Both the position numbers and the translations under genes were made by a program. This document shows positions 1-13,089 of a stretch of 64,000 nucleotides of DNA, piece after piece (the stretch's first letter is position 1; every line of letters begins with the position of its first letter). This stretch comes from Sipunculus nudus (taxonomy: Eukaryota; Annelida; Sipuncula; Golfingiida; Sipunculidae). A model generated the notes under the pieces. The model had not been told where the DNA came from. It did no database searches and saw only the letters and a program-made list of their open reading frames with translations. Location of the stretch: contig CM049320.1 in NCBI GenBank assembly GCA_026874595.1, positions 23,693,714 through 23,757,713 of the forward strand, read 5' to 3'.

Positions 1-1071
1 AAATTTCAGTTCATCTATTAAAATTTGGAAAAATAAATTTTCAAGAAAAAAAAAGATTTGGAAATCTGAGGTTCTACTGTAATTTAAAATCTGAGAAGTT
101 TTCTTTTTCAAAACAGTTCGGCCATATTTATGACAGTCAAGGCCACTGGGCACATACAAGAACAACTACAACTTATTGATGACACCATGACATTCAGCAG
201 CAAGACATAGAAGTATCCAGGAAGTTGTAAACTATAAACTTTGGTTCTTGTCTCAATGCTTTGAGTCTCATTTGCAAAGTGAGAAACCTCAATTTCATTT
301 GTGTTTTACAGTTTGAAAATAAAAATCTGAGAAAAACTACTGAAAATTTCAGAAGGCACCCTCTGTTTCAACAAACTATACTCCAATGTGACCTCTACAG
401 TTAAACTAGAGGAAACATTTAATGTATAAAGTGTCATGTGGAGCTGCTTATATATTGTTTTAATAGTCCCCTTTAACTCATTTTTATAGTACTTCTGTAA
501 AGTACAAATGGGCAAGTGATAGGAGGATGACTCCAATGAGATCGCAAGAGTACATGGCAACTGTAGTTCTTGATCACACCACAAGGGGGAGGTAGGCTAT
601 TACCCAAGGACTGTTACAAACTCTTGCACGCAATGAGCTGTGTAAGGAGTGAAGAATTTACTGGATTCAGTTGTAAAAGTTTTATTGATACTTTATTGCC
701 CAAAAATATCCTCTCAAAAGTGGCATGTATATTAATAAATAATATATCTTTATTAGCATGATGCACAAGAACCATACATCATATTATCATAATGATTATC
801 ATAACGAGAAAAGTCAGTGTAAATGGCTGACACTTCTAACAATAATATATGACTCGTATATAATATGTAAAATTATATATCCAATAACAACGTATTCATA
901 CTAAAATGTCAATATATCAAAATACTTCAGTGTAAATGTATGGAAAACTTATCACAACTGCGATCATGTGTGTATTACATCACAGAGTCGATCGGCCAGT
1001 GATGCAATAGTCCATGACATCATCACCACATACATGTTACCATGGCAACGGATGAGTCGCCCACCTTATAC
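1..1071 (-). other. WDR33 intron 5 (partial)
   Basis: Begins with the donor after IRG, phase 1, which fits the glutamate codon split expected at this point of WDR33. No further WDR33 exon or other gene was seen between positions 1 and 1071. Confidence 0.6.
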
Positions 1072-4000
1072 CGCGGATGGGGTCCTTGTGCGCTTGGAAC
1101 ATTTTCACGTTATTCATGTTGCTCTGCCAGTATTTCACGAATCCTCCATGGTCGCCCGTTAACATCCAGAGGTCGTTATGACTCCAAATCATGGAGCGGA
1201 TTGCCACGTCATGGGCCTGAAACGGCAAAAAATAACACCCTATGATTAAGGTGAAAACTGATTTCAGGAGAGATGCTGAAATAAAGACTGCAAATCTGTA
1301 TAATATATTGAACTTGGGGCATCAGGGTAAATATATTTTTTCAAACACCATGGAGGCTCTCACTCCTCACTGTTGTTTCTTTGCTGGTAGGATCAAGCGA
1401 AAAACTACAGAAGCAATTTTCATTTAACTTTCCAGAGTGGAGTGTTAAGGGCAAGATAAGATTGCATAAAGGCCATATATACAGTAGGAATGAGACCAAA
1501 GAAAGCAGGCACTGGATGTATATAATTTGGAGCAGGATGCACATTGCTATACCATGCTCTCGTTAGTCTGACAACAATTCTTTGCTCTGTGCCAGCCCTG
1601 GTGGTGGAACCCAGAGAAACTTGCTATACAAAGCAGCAGTTAGAGCAAAGGAACTATAGAACAACTGCACTGTATAACTGCTGCGTGGGATGTGTAAATC
1701 CATGGGTATAGGTGGAGATCTGTGATGGTCACATAACAGTTTTAGAGAATTTTATTTTTGGTAAGGATCTTGATAAGGTGGCATAACCACTACAATAATT
1801 TTACACTTGCAGACTGCCACCTGCTTCCAACTCTCTGCTAATTTAAACAATAAAGAAACAAGGCACTCTATGAATATAAAAAAAATCACAAATGGACTCT
1901 AGTCCAGATGTAGATTAAGGGGCAGATCCATTAAGATTGCTTTAACTTGGAGGAGCTACTACACAACCTGGTGACATTTCATTAATGGGGAATGGGGGAT
2001 GTTACTTGAATACAGTGAAACCTCATTGTGTTAAAGTTGAAAAAATCTGACACATCCAAGGTTTGACACAAGTGGGTTTTATTTGGTAATAATTTAACAA
2101 GAGTTGTCCGGAATATCGAGTCTGAAACTTCTACATAAGTGGGGTATTTGACCAAAGCAAGTTTGACACATCAAGGTTTCACTGTAATACCAAAATACTG
2201 GCATTAAATCCACAATTATTACACAGTCACATTTTTGGTGAGAAAATAGTTCCCTGAGCCCAAGTAAACGTGATTATCATAACTTACAAAAATGTAAGAT
2301 GTCACTCTGTCTTTGCAATAAGTCAGTGACTGCTTATTAATTTGCACCTATATTCAATGCATATACAATTGACTTTAAATGTTCCCTTTCCGAGAACTTA
2401 CTGTCAATATATAGTAGTAAAAAAATTCATTATATCACCAAGTTGAAAAGAATATGCCTCATTTACACATAAACCCTTGTCTGCATACAGAGTCTGAATA
2501 AAATTAGAACCACAAGGTCTTTAAAATGTAACCAGCAGTTTGTGAATCTTCAATACAGTTGGTCCATTTTTAGTACGTTTTGATTAAAACTGGCTCTTTT
2601 TGAGTAAATTTTTATATAAAAACTTCTATCAATGTAAATGAATGATCTTTATGATTTGAAATTTTCCATGTTGATCTCCTAAAATCTTTGTCCACTGTGT
2701 AAGACCAATGGCATCCACTTTAGTTTCATATCAATTTTATCAGTCCATGGTATAAGACTACTGGGCCACCTGTATTTTAATATCATGTTATTCTCCGGTA
2801 AGACTACTGCGTACCAGTGCAAACTTGTATTTTTAAATCATCTTTATCTGTCCATTGTATATATATAACTTGACATTTCTTGGCACCTCTGGTGCCATAG
2901 TATCGCCAGACAAATGAGGTTTTGTGGTATTTTGTTGATATAATGTGATGTATTTGTATTTTAGCAATGAATGTGAGAAACATTTGTACAAAATATAGGA
3001 ATATTTAAAGTGAAGGCAATTGTTATGTAAAAGGTTATGTATAAATAGAAGTATATATTTAATGATGTATTGAGTTGTATATGTATGTTTGGAGTAACTT
3101 GTTTGAGAATAATATAGAGTAAAGCAGAAAGAAAGAGAAAGAGATGGATAGACAGGATTTCAGAGAGATGGAGAGATATGATGAGAATGAAATAATAATA
3201 TCTGTTATATTCTGTTTCACATCATATTTTGTTCTTTGTAATAAATTGTTATATTGTCATAAAAATTGTCATTCGTTCCTTATCAATAGCATAAACTGTG
3301 GAAAAACAAGAAAATAGAGTAGGGGATGCCACCATGCAGTTCCCAGCAAATGACTCATCACATTACCCATATCTATCTATATGCATAATATGAAAGATAT
3401 CTGCCAATTAGTTTCCAGCACATGACAACACTATCCAACAACTTTTTAATTTTTATTTTATAATGCTGACAATACTGTCAAGTCCCATATAGGCAACATT
3501 CATGAGCCATTTTAAATAGTCTTCGTCCAAAGGTCAAGACCACTCTCAAAGGAAAATGATCCAGTTGTGACTCTGTGGTACACCCAGTGCACTAATTCAT
3601 TTATCACTGACCATCATATCTATTTATAGAATCTGACCATGGCCCAGAACTGCTAATGTTTGGGCAAAACATGATGCAACACCACGTGCAGACCACTAGC
3701 TGAAGCAATCCCCCAGGTTCACTGGAGATTTTCATGATTGTTGGTGATTTTTACCATATATGGCAATATTTAAAGTCAAGTCCACTCTCATATGCAAGGT
3801 CAGGACCCAAATTTAAATATATCTCATCCCATAATCCAAATCTATGTATATGCATAATATAAAAGAAATCTGTCCATTAGTTTTTGACTTATAATGCTCA
3901 CAGTGCTGTCAAGTGGCCCTTTTTAAGATATTCATGATTTTTTGTTTTTCACCAAATATGGGAATATTCAAGGCCAAGGTCACTCTCATAGTCACAGTCA

Positions 4001-7000
4001 TGACCCCAAATCAATAAACTGCATTCCAAAATATCCAACATTTGAAAAAAAAAATTAAATTAAAAAAAAAATAATTTAAATTAAATTAAATTTTAAAATT
4101 AAATTTAAAATTAAATATACCTCATTCCATAAACCATATCTATATACATGCATAACATGAAAGAAATCTGTCCATTACTGTTTGACTTATAATGCTCACA
4201 GTATATACTGTCAAGTGGCAATGATGGTGTATTCAAAGGCGCAAAAAACAAGAAAAGGACAACAGGTGGCGCTACCTATCTTCTGCAAAAGACAAAACTA
4301 TCCAAGATCTTCCGTCAACTTGATTTTTGGACCAATCCATGCATCCCTTTTTAAGATATTCATGATTTTATGTGATTTTCACCATATATGGTAATATTCA
4401 AGGTCAAAGCCACTCTCAAAGGAAAGGTCATGACCCCAATTTTAATATACATCATCCCATAACCCATACCTATGTATATGCATAATATTAAAGAAATCTG
4501 TCAATCAGTTTTTGACTTGTGATGCTTAAAGTACTGTCAAGTGGCAATGATGGGGGTATTAAACGGCACAAAAACAAGAAAAGGATACTAGGTGGCACCA
4601 CCAGTTTCCGGTACATGACATCACTATCCAAGATCTTTGTCCAACTTGATTTTTGGATAAATCCATGAAAGATTTCTTGAGATATTTAAGAATTTGTGTG
4701 ATTTTCCCCAAAAATGGATCTATTCAAGGTCAAGGTCACTCTCCTAGTTGAGGTCATGACCCAATTTTAAATAGGCTTCGTCCTCTCACCTATATCTATA
4801 AATGTGTCAAGTTTGAAAAAGATCCTTGAAATATTTTTTGAGTTATTGTATCCAAAAGAAATCTCTGCGGCGGCGGCGCAACCGTGCCCAAACCATAGTA
4901 TCTCCAGACTATGTCTGGCGATACAATAATGACACCTACATATCATATCATTTTAACCAGTCTATTGTGTAAGAATAATGGTACCATTTATATCATATTT
5001 ATGTTTATCTGTCATATGTGGAAAACTAGTGGAGCCACCTAAATTTTTTTTTTATCATTTTTATCCCAGTTTATTACTTATTTTGATTTCTGAGACAGAC
5101 AAATCAGGGGTTGTGACAGGTTTTACTATGTAATTAAAATCTTTGCATTGCATTGGAAATTTTAAATTTGGTGTACTTCAAAACAGGTTCTAGAAATTAC
5201 TATTATTAATGCATGTTTAAATATCCTGTGCATAATATACTTGTATATATGCAAAGGTTAGTGACATGGATCAGAGGGCCATAAGTCACTAAGAGATTAT
5301 TATACATTGTCGCTACTACCTTCACTGTGGTAGACGGTACACAAAGCAAACCACTTGCTTTCAACACATATGAATGGGCGATGTTATTGTTTAAGGTTTT
5401 TTTTCAGAGTCCCGTATTAGGCCTACAGACAGTATGTGTTTGATGCCTGCCATACATAACAATTTATGAATGTGGTAGTGTGTGACAGCTCATTAACGGA
5501 GTGTTAGAGCAAATATAGACAATTTCAGCCAACACATTATGACACCTGGTGTCCTATATACTTCTTCAGGTCTATGCATTCTGACCTCCGACATCTGCCT
5601 TGTGACATGCAGGTTTTAGTCTGTGCAAAAGACAGCAGCTCCATAAGCAGTTCTAAAATGCTTGCGAGAAATATATCAGACAGGGTCTGATACAGCTATC
5701 AACAGCAACACTTAGTCTTTTTTAAGTTTCATATTTGAAACCGTTGCATCACCACTTCCCCAAAGTGTTTAATGGGATTATAGGGCGAAATAATCTGTAA
5801 CTCTTAGAAAGGAAACTGAATGAAGAAAAGTTCTTGTGGTTGTATCATTCTAATGTTCTAAAAAAGTTTCATGGGCAGTTGTGACATTTAACTGCACTAT
5901 TTCATTCTGAGAAAAGTTTCTTACCAAAGCACACATTTCTCAATAATATATGAACAGATTGCCTTAACATTTGCTGCACTTGTTAATCTTGGATAACTTT
6001 ATGGGTTCTAAAGGACTTGTGGCATCTATAATTGCATTTTATGCATGTGTTATGGTCATTTTGAGATAAGAAAATAATAAGTCATATCAAATCATTAACT
6101 CAACAAACACTTTTTGTTTTGTTTCATAATACTGAAATGGCAAGGTTAAATCAAGCCTGTAATTCCGAGCTTGCAATACAAAATTGTAGTAACTGGCGTT
6201 CCATGCAGTAATACAGGAAAGCTAGTGATAACTTATAACAGTGGAGTCGCACATATGTCATAATAAGTTAAGTACTTAGTATCATATTATTATACCCCTG
6301 TAGTCATCCAAGACTAATATAGTTAAACTATGTTTTCTTTAGGGGTTTAAATTTGTGAAAATTGCTGACTGAAAACGTCTCATGAATAATTCTGAACTGA
6401 CACTGCATTACAACTTTTTAACATGTTGGCATGTCTGATGTCATAATTCTCCTCCAGCAATCCTTCAGTCAGGTCCGGCTCTATCATTTACCTGTAGAAT
6501 AGTTTCAAAGTTGAAGGTGAGGCCATTCCAGAGTGTGAACTCCCCGCTGGATGCACCAGTCACAAGTCTTCTCCCCTCAGGGGTCCACTGGAACACACAA
6601 ACAGAATTTGGGAATTACCGGACTGATAAAGAGTGCACAGTTTATTATCTGAAATATTGTACATTTCAATCATATACTGATATGGAAATAGTGTTGGAAA
6701 GAGACAAGCTACATTTAAACTAGAAAATAGTCCAACATCACAAATCCTGCCATGATGCTTATCAAATTTTGCTGTGTTTTACGCAGTAAAAGTGTGTTAT
6801 GTTAAGGTCCACCAACTCAATGGATGGTTCACAGGTCAGCCCCAGAACAAAGGTGGCCATTAATACCAGTGAACTGCTATGTCTTTCAGTGGGATAAGAA
6901 ATTATGATGGTATAATTTATCAAATTAATGTAAAGGACATTATTTCTATGTATCATATTCATGTATACCATGCATGGACTTTCATGTCCAAGGATATACC

Positions 7001-10000
7001 TCTGACAGACTAACATTACAGCCCGTGGGCCAAATTAAAATGCACTGTTGCACACTACTGCAACAATTTTGTCATCACATACATCCAATGCCCACTGCCA
7101 AGATGGCAGGCCCAGCCTCTTTGTGACCATGTGTATTGGGTCACAAAGCAACTGCCAACATGAGAACTGTCATGTTTCTCTTTCAGCCAGCAGTATTACA
7201 TTTTAACTGCTAGCACCGTCACCAGGAGAGAATGTCCTATGTGCGTCCTATGTGCACAAGTATGAACACCTCACTGGCCCATGCTGACTAACTGAGCTAG
7301 AATTTGTTACATTTTGTTTAAATAGGCCAACTTTGAGGAGAGGTGGGCTGATAAGCATTAATTATCAGACCTACTACCACGGCAGGACTACCAAAGGTGA
7401 ACGACCAAAAAATAGAGCAGGTGCTCTAGTAAAAAAAAAGAGTAGCCTTCTTTGAAATAAAGAGTGAAGAAAAAAGTTAAATTTTGGTAATTCCCCATAT
7501 TTTTATCACAAATTGAACAAAGATGTGCTTCACATACTAAGTATTTGTGTATATTTAACAATCCAAAAAGTCAGAAATATACATTGCACATCTCCCTGCG
7601 TGAAGATACGGGCATTTTACACACATTGTGAGACATACTGGATATTTGCAATCAATGCATTGCGAAGTGTCCCATTCTTGTTCTAACTGGACTGTTAAAG
7701 ACTGAGAGAAACAGTATGTTTAGGAATTTTTCACTGGAAAAAAAAGAGTGCTGCCAAAAAAAAAGAGTGAAAATAGAGTAATTATTATCATTTTCATTAA
7801 ATGCTCAATAAAAAGAGTGACCCTTTTTAAAGAGAGTGATTTGGCAGGCCTGCTGACTGTTTATTTGGGGCATTATGGTGTGTAGTCTAAGGGTTGTATT
7901 GGTGAAACTCTCAGTGAATGGCCATTGGACTCAACATATCGGAGCCCAAGGGCCTAATAATATTAAGACAGACTGAATCAGCATATTAGTAGCAAACTTG
8001 AAGCATGCAATAGGTGATGACTGAATGAACCATGGTGGTTTGGAGTAAATTTCTAGGAAAGACCACCAATAATTGCTGAAGTCACTGGAAAAGAACTTAG
8101 TTCAGCGAAGCGGTGATGTGTGGCACTGACCATACCATAAATGATCAGACATTATCAGTCTGTAAAATGAGTCATGTCAGAGAGCTGTAAATTACTTTTA
8201 TAATTAGCCACAATGTGGCAGCACCTGTCCTCAGTGTTGCAACACAGCTAGAGCATGTTTGATGGTTCTGTTAGTGGGAGGAATTAAGTGTTAAATACTC
8301 ACATTATTCCCACTTTTAATTATTATCACCTGCACCAACCAAGGAATATTTAGTCTTGACAGGACAGAACTACATTTACAGACTGAATTCAGGCACTGAA
8401 ATACTTTGTGAATTTCACCTTTTCAACGGAAAAGCATTAATACAGGTTTGCCTTTCAACAGAAAAAAGCCTTACTGGTAAAGATGCATTCTACCATCATA
8501 TCAAATTTTTAGTCATAGTGCCCTCAGTGTAAACCTGATTCTGCCATCTTACATGCCGTCCTACATGCACACTTGCACCCAAAAACAAAAATGTTTTTAA
8601 AAGTAACACTGTTATTTCAGAAACACAATTGTGCAGTGAAACAAAATAGAAAATTTACAAGAGATGAGGGCCTAAATGCAGGAAAGTATAAGAAATTATA
8701 GACCATTTTTATAGGAAAATACAGAAAATATAGGGAGGTGGTGGAAAACTTGAGACAGGTGGAAAGGCGTTATTTCAACCCCTGGAATTATACACAGAAT
8801 ATGCGAGCATTTAACCTTCCTGAGAGAATATCTTCCTTAAAGCAGTGCTCACACTATATCATGGTTATCACTTGCTCCATCAGGTTATCCAACCGGCTAT
8901 ATCAATGAAGAATTCTTAACAAGAGTATCTCCAGAGTGCATCATACGGCCATCATGTCTTGTACCCTTTGACCTTATTTTTTAGGCACAGATTTTGCAGA
9001 CAACTGAACCAAGGAGATTTACTTTAATACTTGATCATGTCACAATATCTCAACAAAACTAATCAAATTCCTTGTTATCACAGATGTACCAATTGTAGAA
9101 GTATGATGACCTCTGACCTCACTGAATATCCAGGGATTTTGCCGAGTTTGTTTAATTCAGATGAAAAACTATATTGGTTTACTTTTATGAGTTTCACAAA
9201 AGGTAATTCATTAAGGTGCCACTAAAGTCTGGTGACCTCTGACCTTGTAAATGTATCATATTGGATAATATTATTTCAATATGATCAAAATCCATCCTAA
9301 TCCTAAAGGTTAACACTACAACACCCCAAAGAAATCTGTCGACATCTGACTTCATTTAAAATGAGTGGATTTAGCCTACAATCTAACTTTGACAACCTAT
9401 TGGTAAGTAATCATAGTGAGTTTTGTGAAAATCCATCAAATCCCTGGCAAGTTATCTCAGTGACACTAAAAGTTAACAGATGATTGGAGCTATACCATAA
9501 TATGACCCATCTTAGACAGGCATACAAAAGCAAATTGAACCAAACAAATGACTTACATATGCTTCCTGGATGGAATCAGCAAAACAAATCTGTTGCTATT
9601 TTTAGATCTTGAAATGCAAAATGTTGTTCAGAACCTGATTATAACGGCAAATGTGTACTCGCTGATAAGACAAAAGAAAAGTTTATTACTGTGAGGGGTT
9701 TACTTTTGTTGCTGGATTTTAATGACCACTATGATGTCAGCCCAATCACATGCAAGCTTGTTCTTAATCAATGAAATTGCTGACCAGAAAATCAACTGAT
9801 GCAAAGTCTCATTGCAATGGAGCCAGAGACTCTTATATGAAGATGTGTGAGATTAGAATGCAAAATATACAATATGCAAGATCTACAGTAACTTGATATC
9901 AATGGCAAACTACACTCACCACGACACAGAATATTGGACATTTAATCTTATTTGTGGAGGTTCTGATGAACTTTGTAGTCACGCAATTCATAGGGTTATC

Positions 10001-11278
10001 CAGATGGCCAATAGGTGGATGCATCTGCAATAAAATAATCAATGTCAGCATTTACATAAACAGATGTATTATATTACATAATATAGTTTAAATACAAGTC
10101 AAATGGTATAAAATCCATTTGCTTTTACATGATTATATTGCATGTAAAAGTGCTAATATTCTATTCTATTATATTTATTTTCAAGTACAAATAACATGGG
10201 TTAAAATGCATTTGCTTTTACGTGATTACATGCATGTAAAGTTGCAAATATTTTTTTTTTTATTTTGTAAAACCAATGTGTCGATCAGGGTATATGCATA
10301 ATTGCGTGAATGCGTAAGGCCTGTGAACTTAGGGATTCATATGAATATGATATCAGTTTAACATCTACCCTAATTTCTGCACAAGTCCCAAGTAAAAGAT
10401 GCATCTATATTTTCCCCCTGTATAGGCATATCAGTTTCATCTGACCTCTCCTTATTGAGTGATTTACAGTTAATGATTTTAGGCACATTGCCATTTTCTA
10501 AAACTATCTGGATGTCCATTTGTACAGAGTACTCACATTGCCCTCATACAGCTGGTCTGTCTGGATTGCCCGCAAGTCTCTGTGATCCCTCTGCCACAGT
10601 CGGTTCTACAGACACAAGTTGAAAAAAATTAATTAAAGCGCTATATTATAGCCATTATAAATTAATCTTAATTATACATCTTAAAAGATTTTGACGCATC
10701 CAAACCAATTCGACCAGTTCACAAAAACTATTTTTTCAGTACTAGTAAATGCACGTGTAACATTGTATATGATTCAGTGAATTAACCGAGGTGCTCCTTT
10801 AACAAATTTATTCAGTCAAAAATTAAACTTGCAGTTGTATCATGCCTAATTTATAAGCTCACTATTTCATCTCATATTTCTTCAACAATTTATTATGCTA
10901 GGATATTGAAAACATGGATAAATATGGGTTATAGATGCAGTTTCAAAATTGTAGGATTTTGTAGAGTCAGGCCAGCTTAACAAACTTACAAGACCATAGC
11001 TGATTAAACATACTTACCTCCAAGTAATGTGCCATTGAGGAATTATAATCAATTGTGCGTCGAAGGATTGCTTTACGAAGGTGTTTGCCATCAAAGGCTG
11101 CAGAAACACTGGCTGCATACTGATTTTTGGAATCCATTGAACGGGGGCCTCCTATTGGACCTGATGGTGGGGGCATCGACATCGGACCTCTCGGCATGGG
11201 CCCTGGCCCCGGACGTGGCATGAACCCAGGAGGAGGCTGTGACATCATCCTGGGCCCAGGGATCATGGTCATTGCCAT
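1072..11278 (-). CDS. WDR33: WDR33, N-terminal five coding exons (gene continues left of the window)
   Basis: WDR33 is the WD40 subunit of the nuclear cleavage and polyadenylation specificity factor; with CPSF30 it recognises the AAUAAA signal. Exons on the minus strand: 11278-11018, 10605-10537, 10024-9920, 6587-6492 and 1216-1072, giving 87, 23, 35, 32 and 48 residues plus one base. All junctions are GT-AG and phases agree (0,0,0,0,1). Recognised conserved blocks are [63 protein letters not shown] and [20 protein letters not shown], the last two being WD40 blades. The first about 50 residues are rich in Pro, Met and Gly and differ from the vertebrate start. The start is the first ATG after a good acceptor at 11326-11325. 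The remaining blades and the long collagen-like C terminus must lie to the left. Assignment is very secure; splice sites are predicted. Confidence 0.95.
1217..6491 (-). other. WDR33 intron 4
   Basis: A 5.3-kb intron between two WD40 exons. It holds the tandem-repeat element at about 3320-4925, and a half copy of the same terminal motif near 2900-2916. Otherwise it is AT-rich sequence with no supported gene. Confidence 0.7.
3320..4925. repeat. Non-autonomous element with four ~320-bp tandem units and a terminal hairpin
   Basis: Four degenerate tandem units begin near 3362, 3832, 4130 and 4456, each with a variant of CCATATCTATGTATATGCAT followed by AAATCTGTCCATTAG. Units carry a near-palindrome GGTGGCGCTACC or GGTGGCACCACC. 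The right end is a hairpin at about 4898-4923: GTATCTCCAGAC, a TAT loop, then GTCTGGCGATAC. A half-hairpin GTATCGCCAGAC lies at 2901-2912. No protein is encoded. The organisation resembles bivalve elements with internal core repeats, but the family is not identified and the left boundary is approximate. Confidence 0.6.
7430..7860 (-). repeat. Interspersed repeat with cysteine-rich coding remnant, copy 1
   Basis: On the minus strand this stretch is similar over about 400 bp to 43450-43880 (plus strand). Both are edged by GGCAGGCCTG/CAGGCCTGCC and contain several AAAAAGAGTG-like motifs. Inside copy 1 the minus strand (about 7666-7565) reads CIDCKYPVC followed by [13 protein letters not shown]. 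This suggests a decayed zinc-binding domain of a repeat-encoded protein; the parent family was not recognised. Confidence 0.55.
8414..8783. repeat. Short interspersed repeat with CACCTTTTCAACGG / GGTGGAAAGGCG ends
   Basis: The left end TTCACCTTTTCAACGGAAAA and the right end GAGACAGGTGGAAAGGCGTT recur, closer together, at 24871-24967. Related left ends also occur near 24556. The internal part is AT-rich and non-coding. Probably a small non-autonomous DNA element. Confidence 0.45.
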
Positions 11279-11324
11279 GGTTACCTTGTGATGATCACAC
11301 CTTTAGAAAATTATGTCTTGTAAC
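11279..11324 (-). other. WDR33: WDR33 5' UTR portion of first coding exon
   Basis: Reading the minus strand, a pyrimidine-rich stretch ends in CAG at 11327-11325, and 46 bases follow before the ATG at 11278. This implies at least one non-coding upstream exon. The short leader has no in-frame ATG that would lengthen the protein. Confidence 0.6.
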
Positions 11325-11574
11325 CTGGAATATAGAAATAAAAAACACTGTAGTCTGCATCTATAATAAATGATGTTTAACTAAAAGAATCTGGTCGTAG
11401 TGATCTAATTTCAAGTCTAACTTAAGAAATAAATTGGCTGCATGATAGGCAATGGGACAAATATGTGCTTTCTAGCAATAAGCATTCTTCCCAATTTTAC
11501 CTTTTAGAGACAACATACCTGACAACTTTGATAAAATGTACTGTTTTGATTTATCATAAAACTAGAATACGGGT

Positions 11575-12742
11575 AGTCGTCAAGTGACTACGTTATATCT
11601 GCCAAAATCAGAGTGGAACGGGTAAAGTGAGGCATCGATTGAATGGCAAGGGGAAATAGGGTGAGGTGTGTTGCATATATGCATGGATGTCTGCAGCCGA
11701 AATGTGTATGTAGGTTGCTCCAACTGCCAGAAAAAACGAGAAAGCTTATAAACACGCAAAATTTTAGGCAGATAAATCAAACCACTACTGAGATAGGAAT
11801 GATTTTAGCCCACGGCAGACAAACAGACAAACGCTGTGCAAAAATGGTTGCAGGTGGTCCCTCCAGTTTTGTGTAACATAAAGAGCTATGCAAGCAAAAT
11901 TTAAGCCCAATCGGTCAAATGGTTCACGAGATATGAGCTTGGATGTCTGCAGTGTAAACTAGAATGTAGGTGGCGCCACCTGTCATAAAATCAAGATAGC
12001 TGTCCAGGATGTATAAACCTGCAAAATTTTAGGCAGTTATGTTGAACCACTGCCAAGATATGAGTGATTTTATCTCATGGCAGGAAAACAGACTGACGCT
12101 GTGCAAAAATGGTAGCAGGTGGCACCACCAGTTTTGCATGAGATGAGGAGCTTAGTGAGATCTATACATATGCAAAATTTTGGCCTAATCAGTTAAAACG
12201 GTTCCCAAGATATGAGCTTGGATGTCTGCAGTGTAAACTAGAATGTAGGTGGCGCCACCTGTCATAAAATCAAGAAAGCTGTCAATGATGTATAAACCTG
12301 CAAACTTTTAGGCAGATATGTCAAACCACTGCAGAGATGAGTGATTTTAACCCAAGGCAGACAAACAGATGGACACTGTGCAAACATGGTTGCAGGTGGC
12401 GCCACCATATTTGTGTATGTTATAAAGCTATAGCTATCCAAGGGCTACATTTGTACAATTTTTTTTTCCTGATCGGTCAAAATGTTCCCAAGCAATGTGG
12501 GTTTATGCGTGAAAACAGACGCACAAATGGACGCTGGACAGAGGAAAGGTCAGAGGTCAACGTCAATTGGTTAGGCACCAGTTCACATGTGACCCGATAA
12601 TTGGTGCAAGTTTCGGAAAAATCAGTCCAGTAGTCTCAGAGGATTTCTCCAGAAACGAATACAGTGCCATTGGTGGCAGAACCCGGTCAAAAACATAGTA
12701 TCCGCAAAACTTCGTTTTGGCAGATACAATTATCACACTGGT
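11575..12742. repeat. Non-autonomous element with three ~285-bp tandem units and a terminal hairpin
   Basis: Tandem units start near 11681, 11938 and 12220 (GGATGTCTGCAG...). The perfect 12-bp palindrome GGTGGCGCCACC occurs at 11969-11980, 12248-12259 and 12395-12406. The right end (about 12700-12727) forms a hairpin GTATCCGCAAAAC-TTC-GTTTTGGCAGATAC. Its hairpin frame and palindromic core match the element at 3.3-4.9 kb, although the rest of the sequence differs. No coding capacity. Confidence 0.6.
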
Positions 12743-13089
12743 AAGGCATGTTATAATTTCTAAAACAAGAACATCCTTTGTCAACATTAATGGGGATTTA
12801 TTGCTAATTCATCAAAAATAATCTTAATCCATGAGAATTGTTTTAGGGGTGAACATCCATTAACTTTTTTACTATGGCTTAATTGAACCTGAATACAAAA
12901 TTAAAGCTTGCAGGTATCAGTGTTGTAAATTGCATCCAGTCTCAAAATGACAGACATAAATTTACATGTACAGAATTCTTCATAGAATTTGAGTGACAAA
13001 TTTTAGATGTAAGAAACAAGGGAACCATGGGGTCACTGTGGCTGTGCTCAGCTGAAGTTGACCTTAAAAGTAAAAACCTAAAATAATAT

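Larger units (their letters stand above)
6588..9919 (-). other. WDR33 intron 3
   Basis: A 3.3-kb intron containing the cysteine-motif repeat (about 7430-7860), a CACC/GGTG-ended repeat (8414-8783) and a short array of about 120-bp degenerate units around 9090-9500 that repeat a TGACCTCTGACCT motif. No other gene was seen. Confidence 0.65.

Noticed and set aside
4182..4394. A 70-residue frame
   Set aside because: It falls inside the tandem repeat array and is not maintained in neighbouring units.
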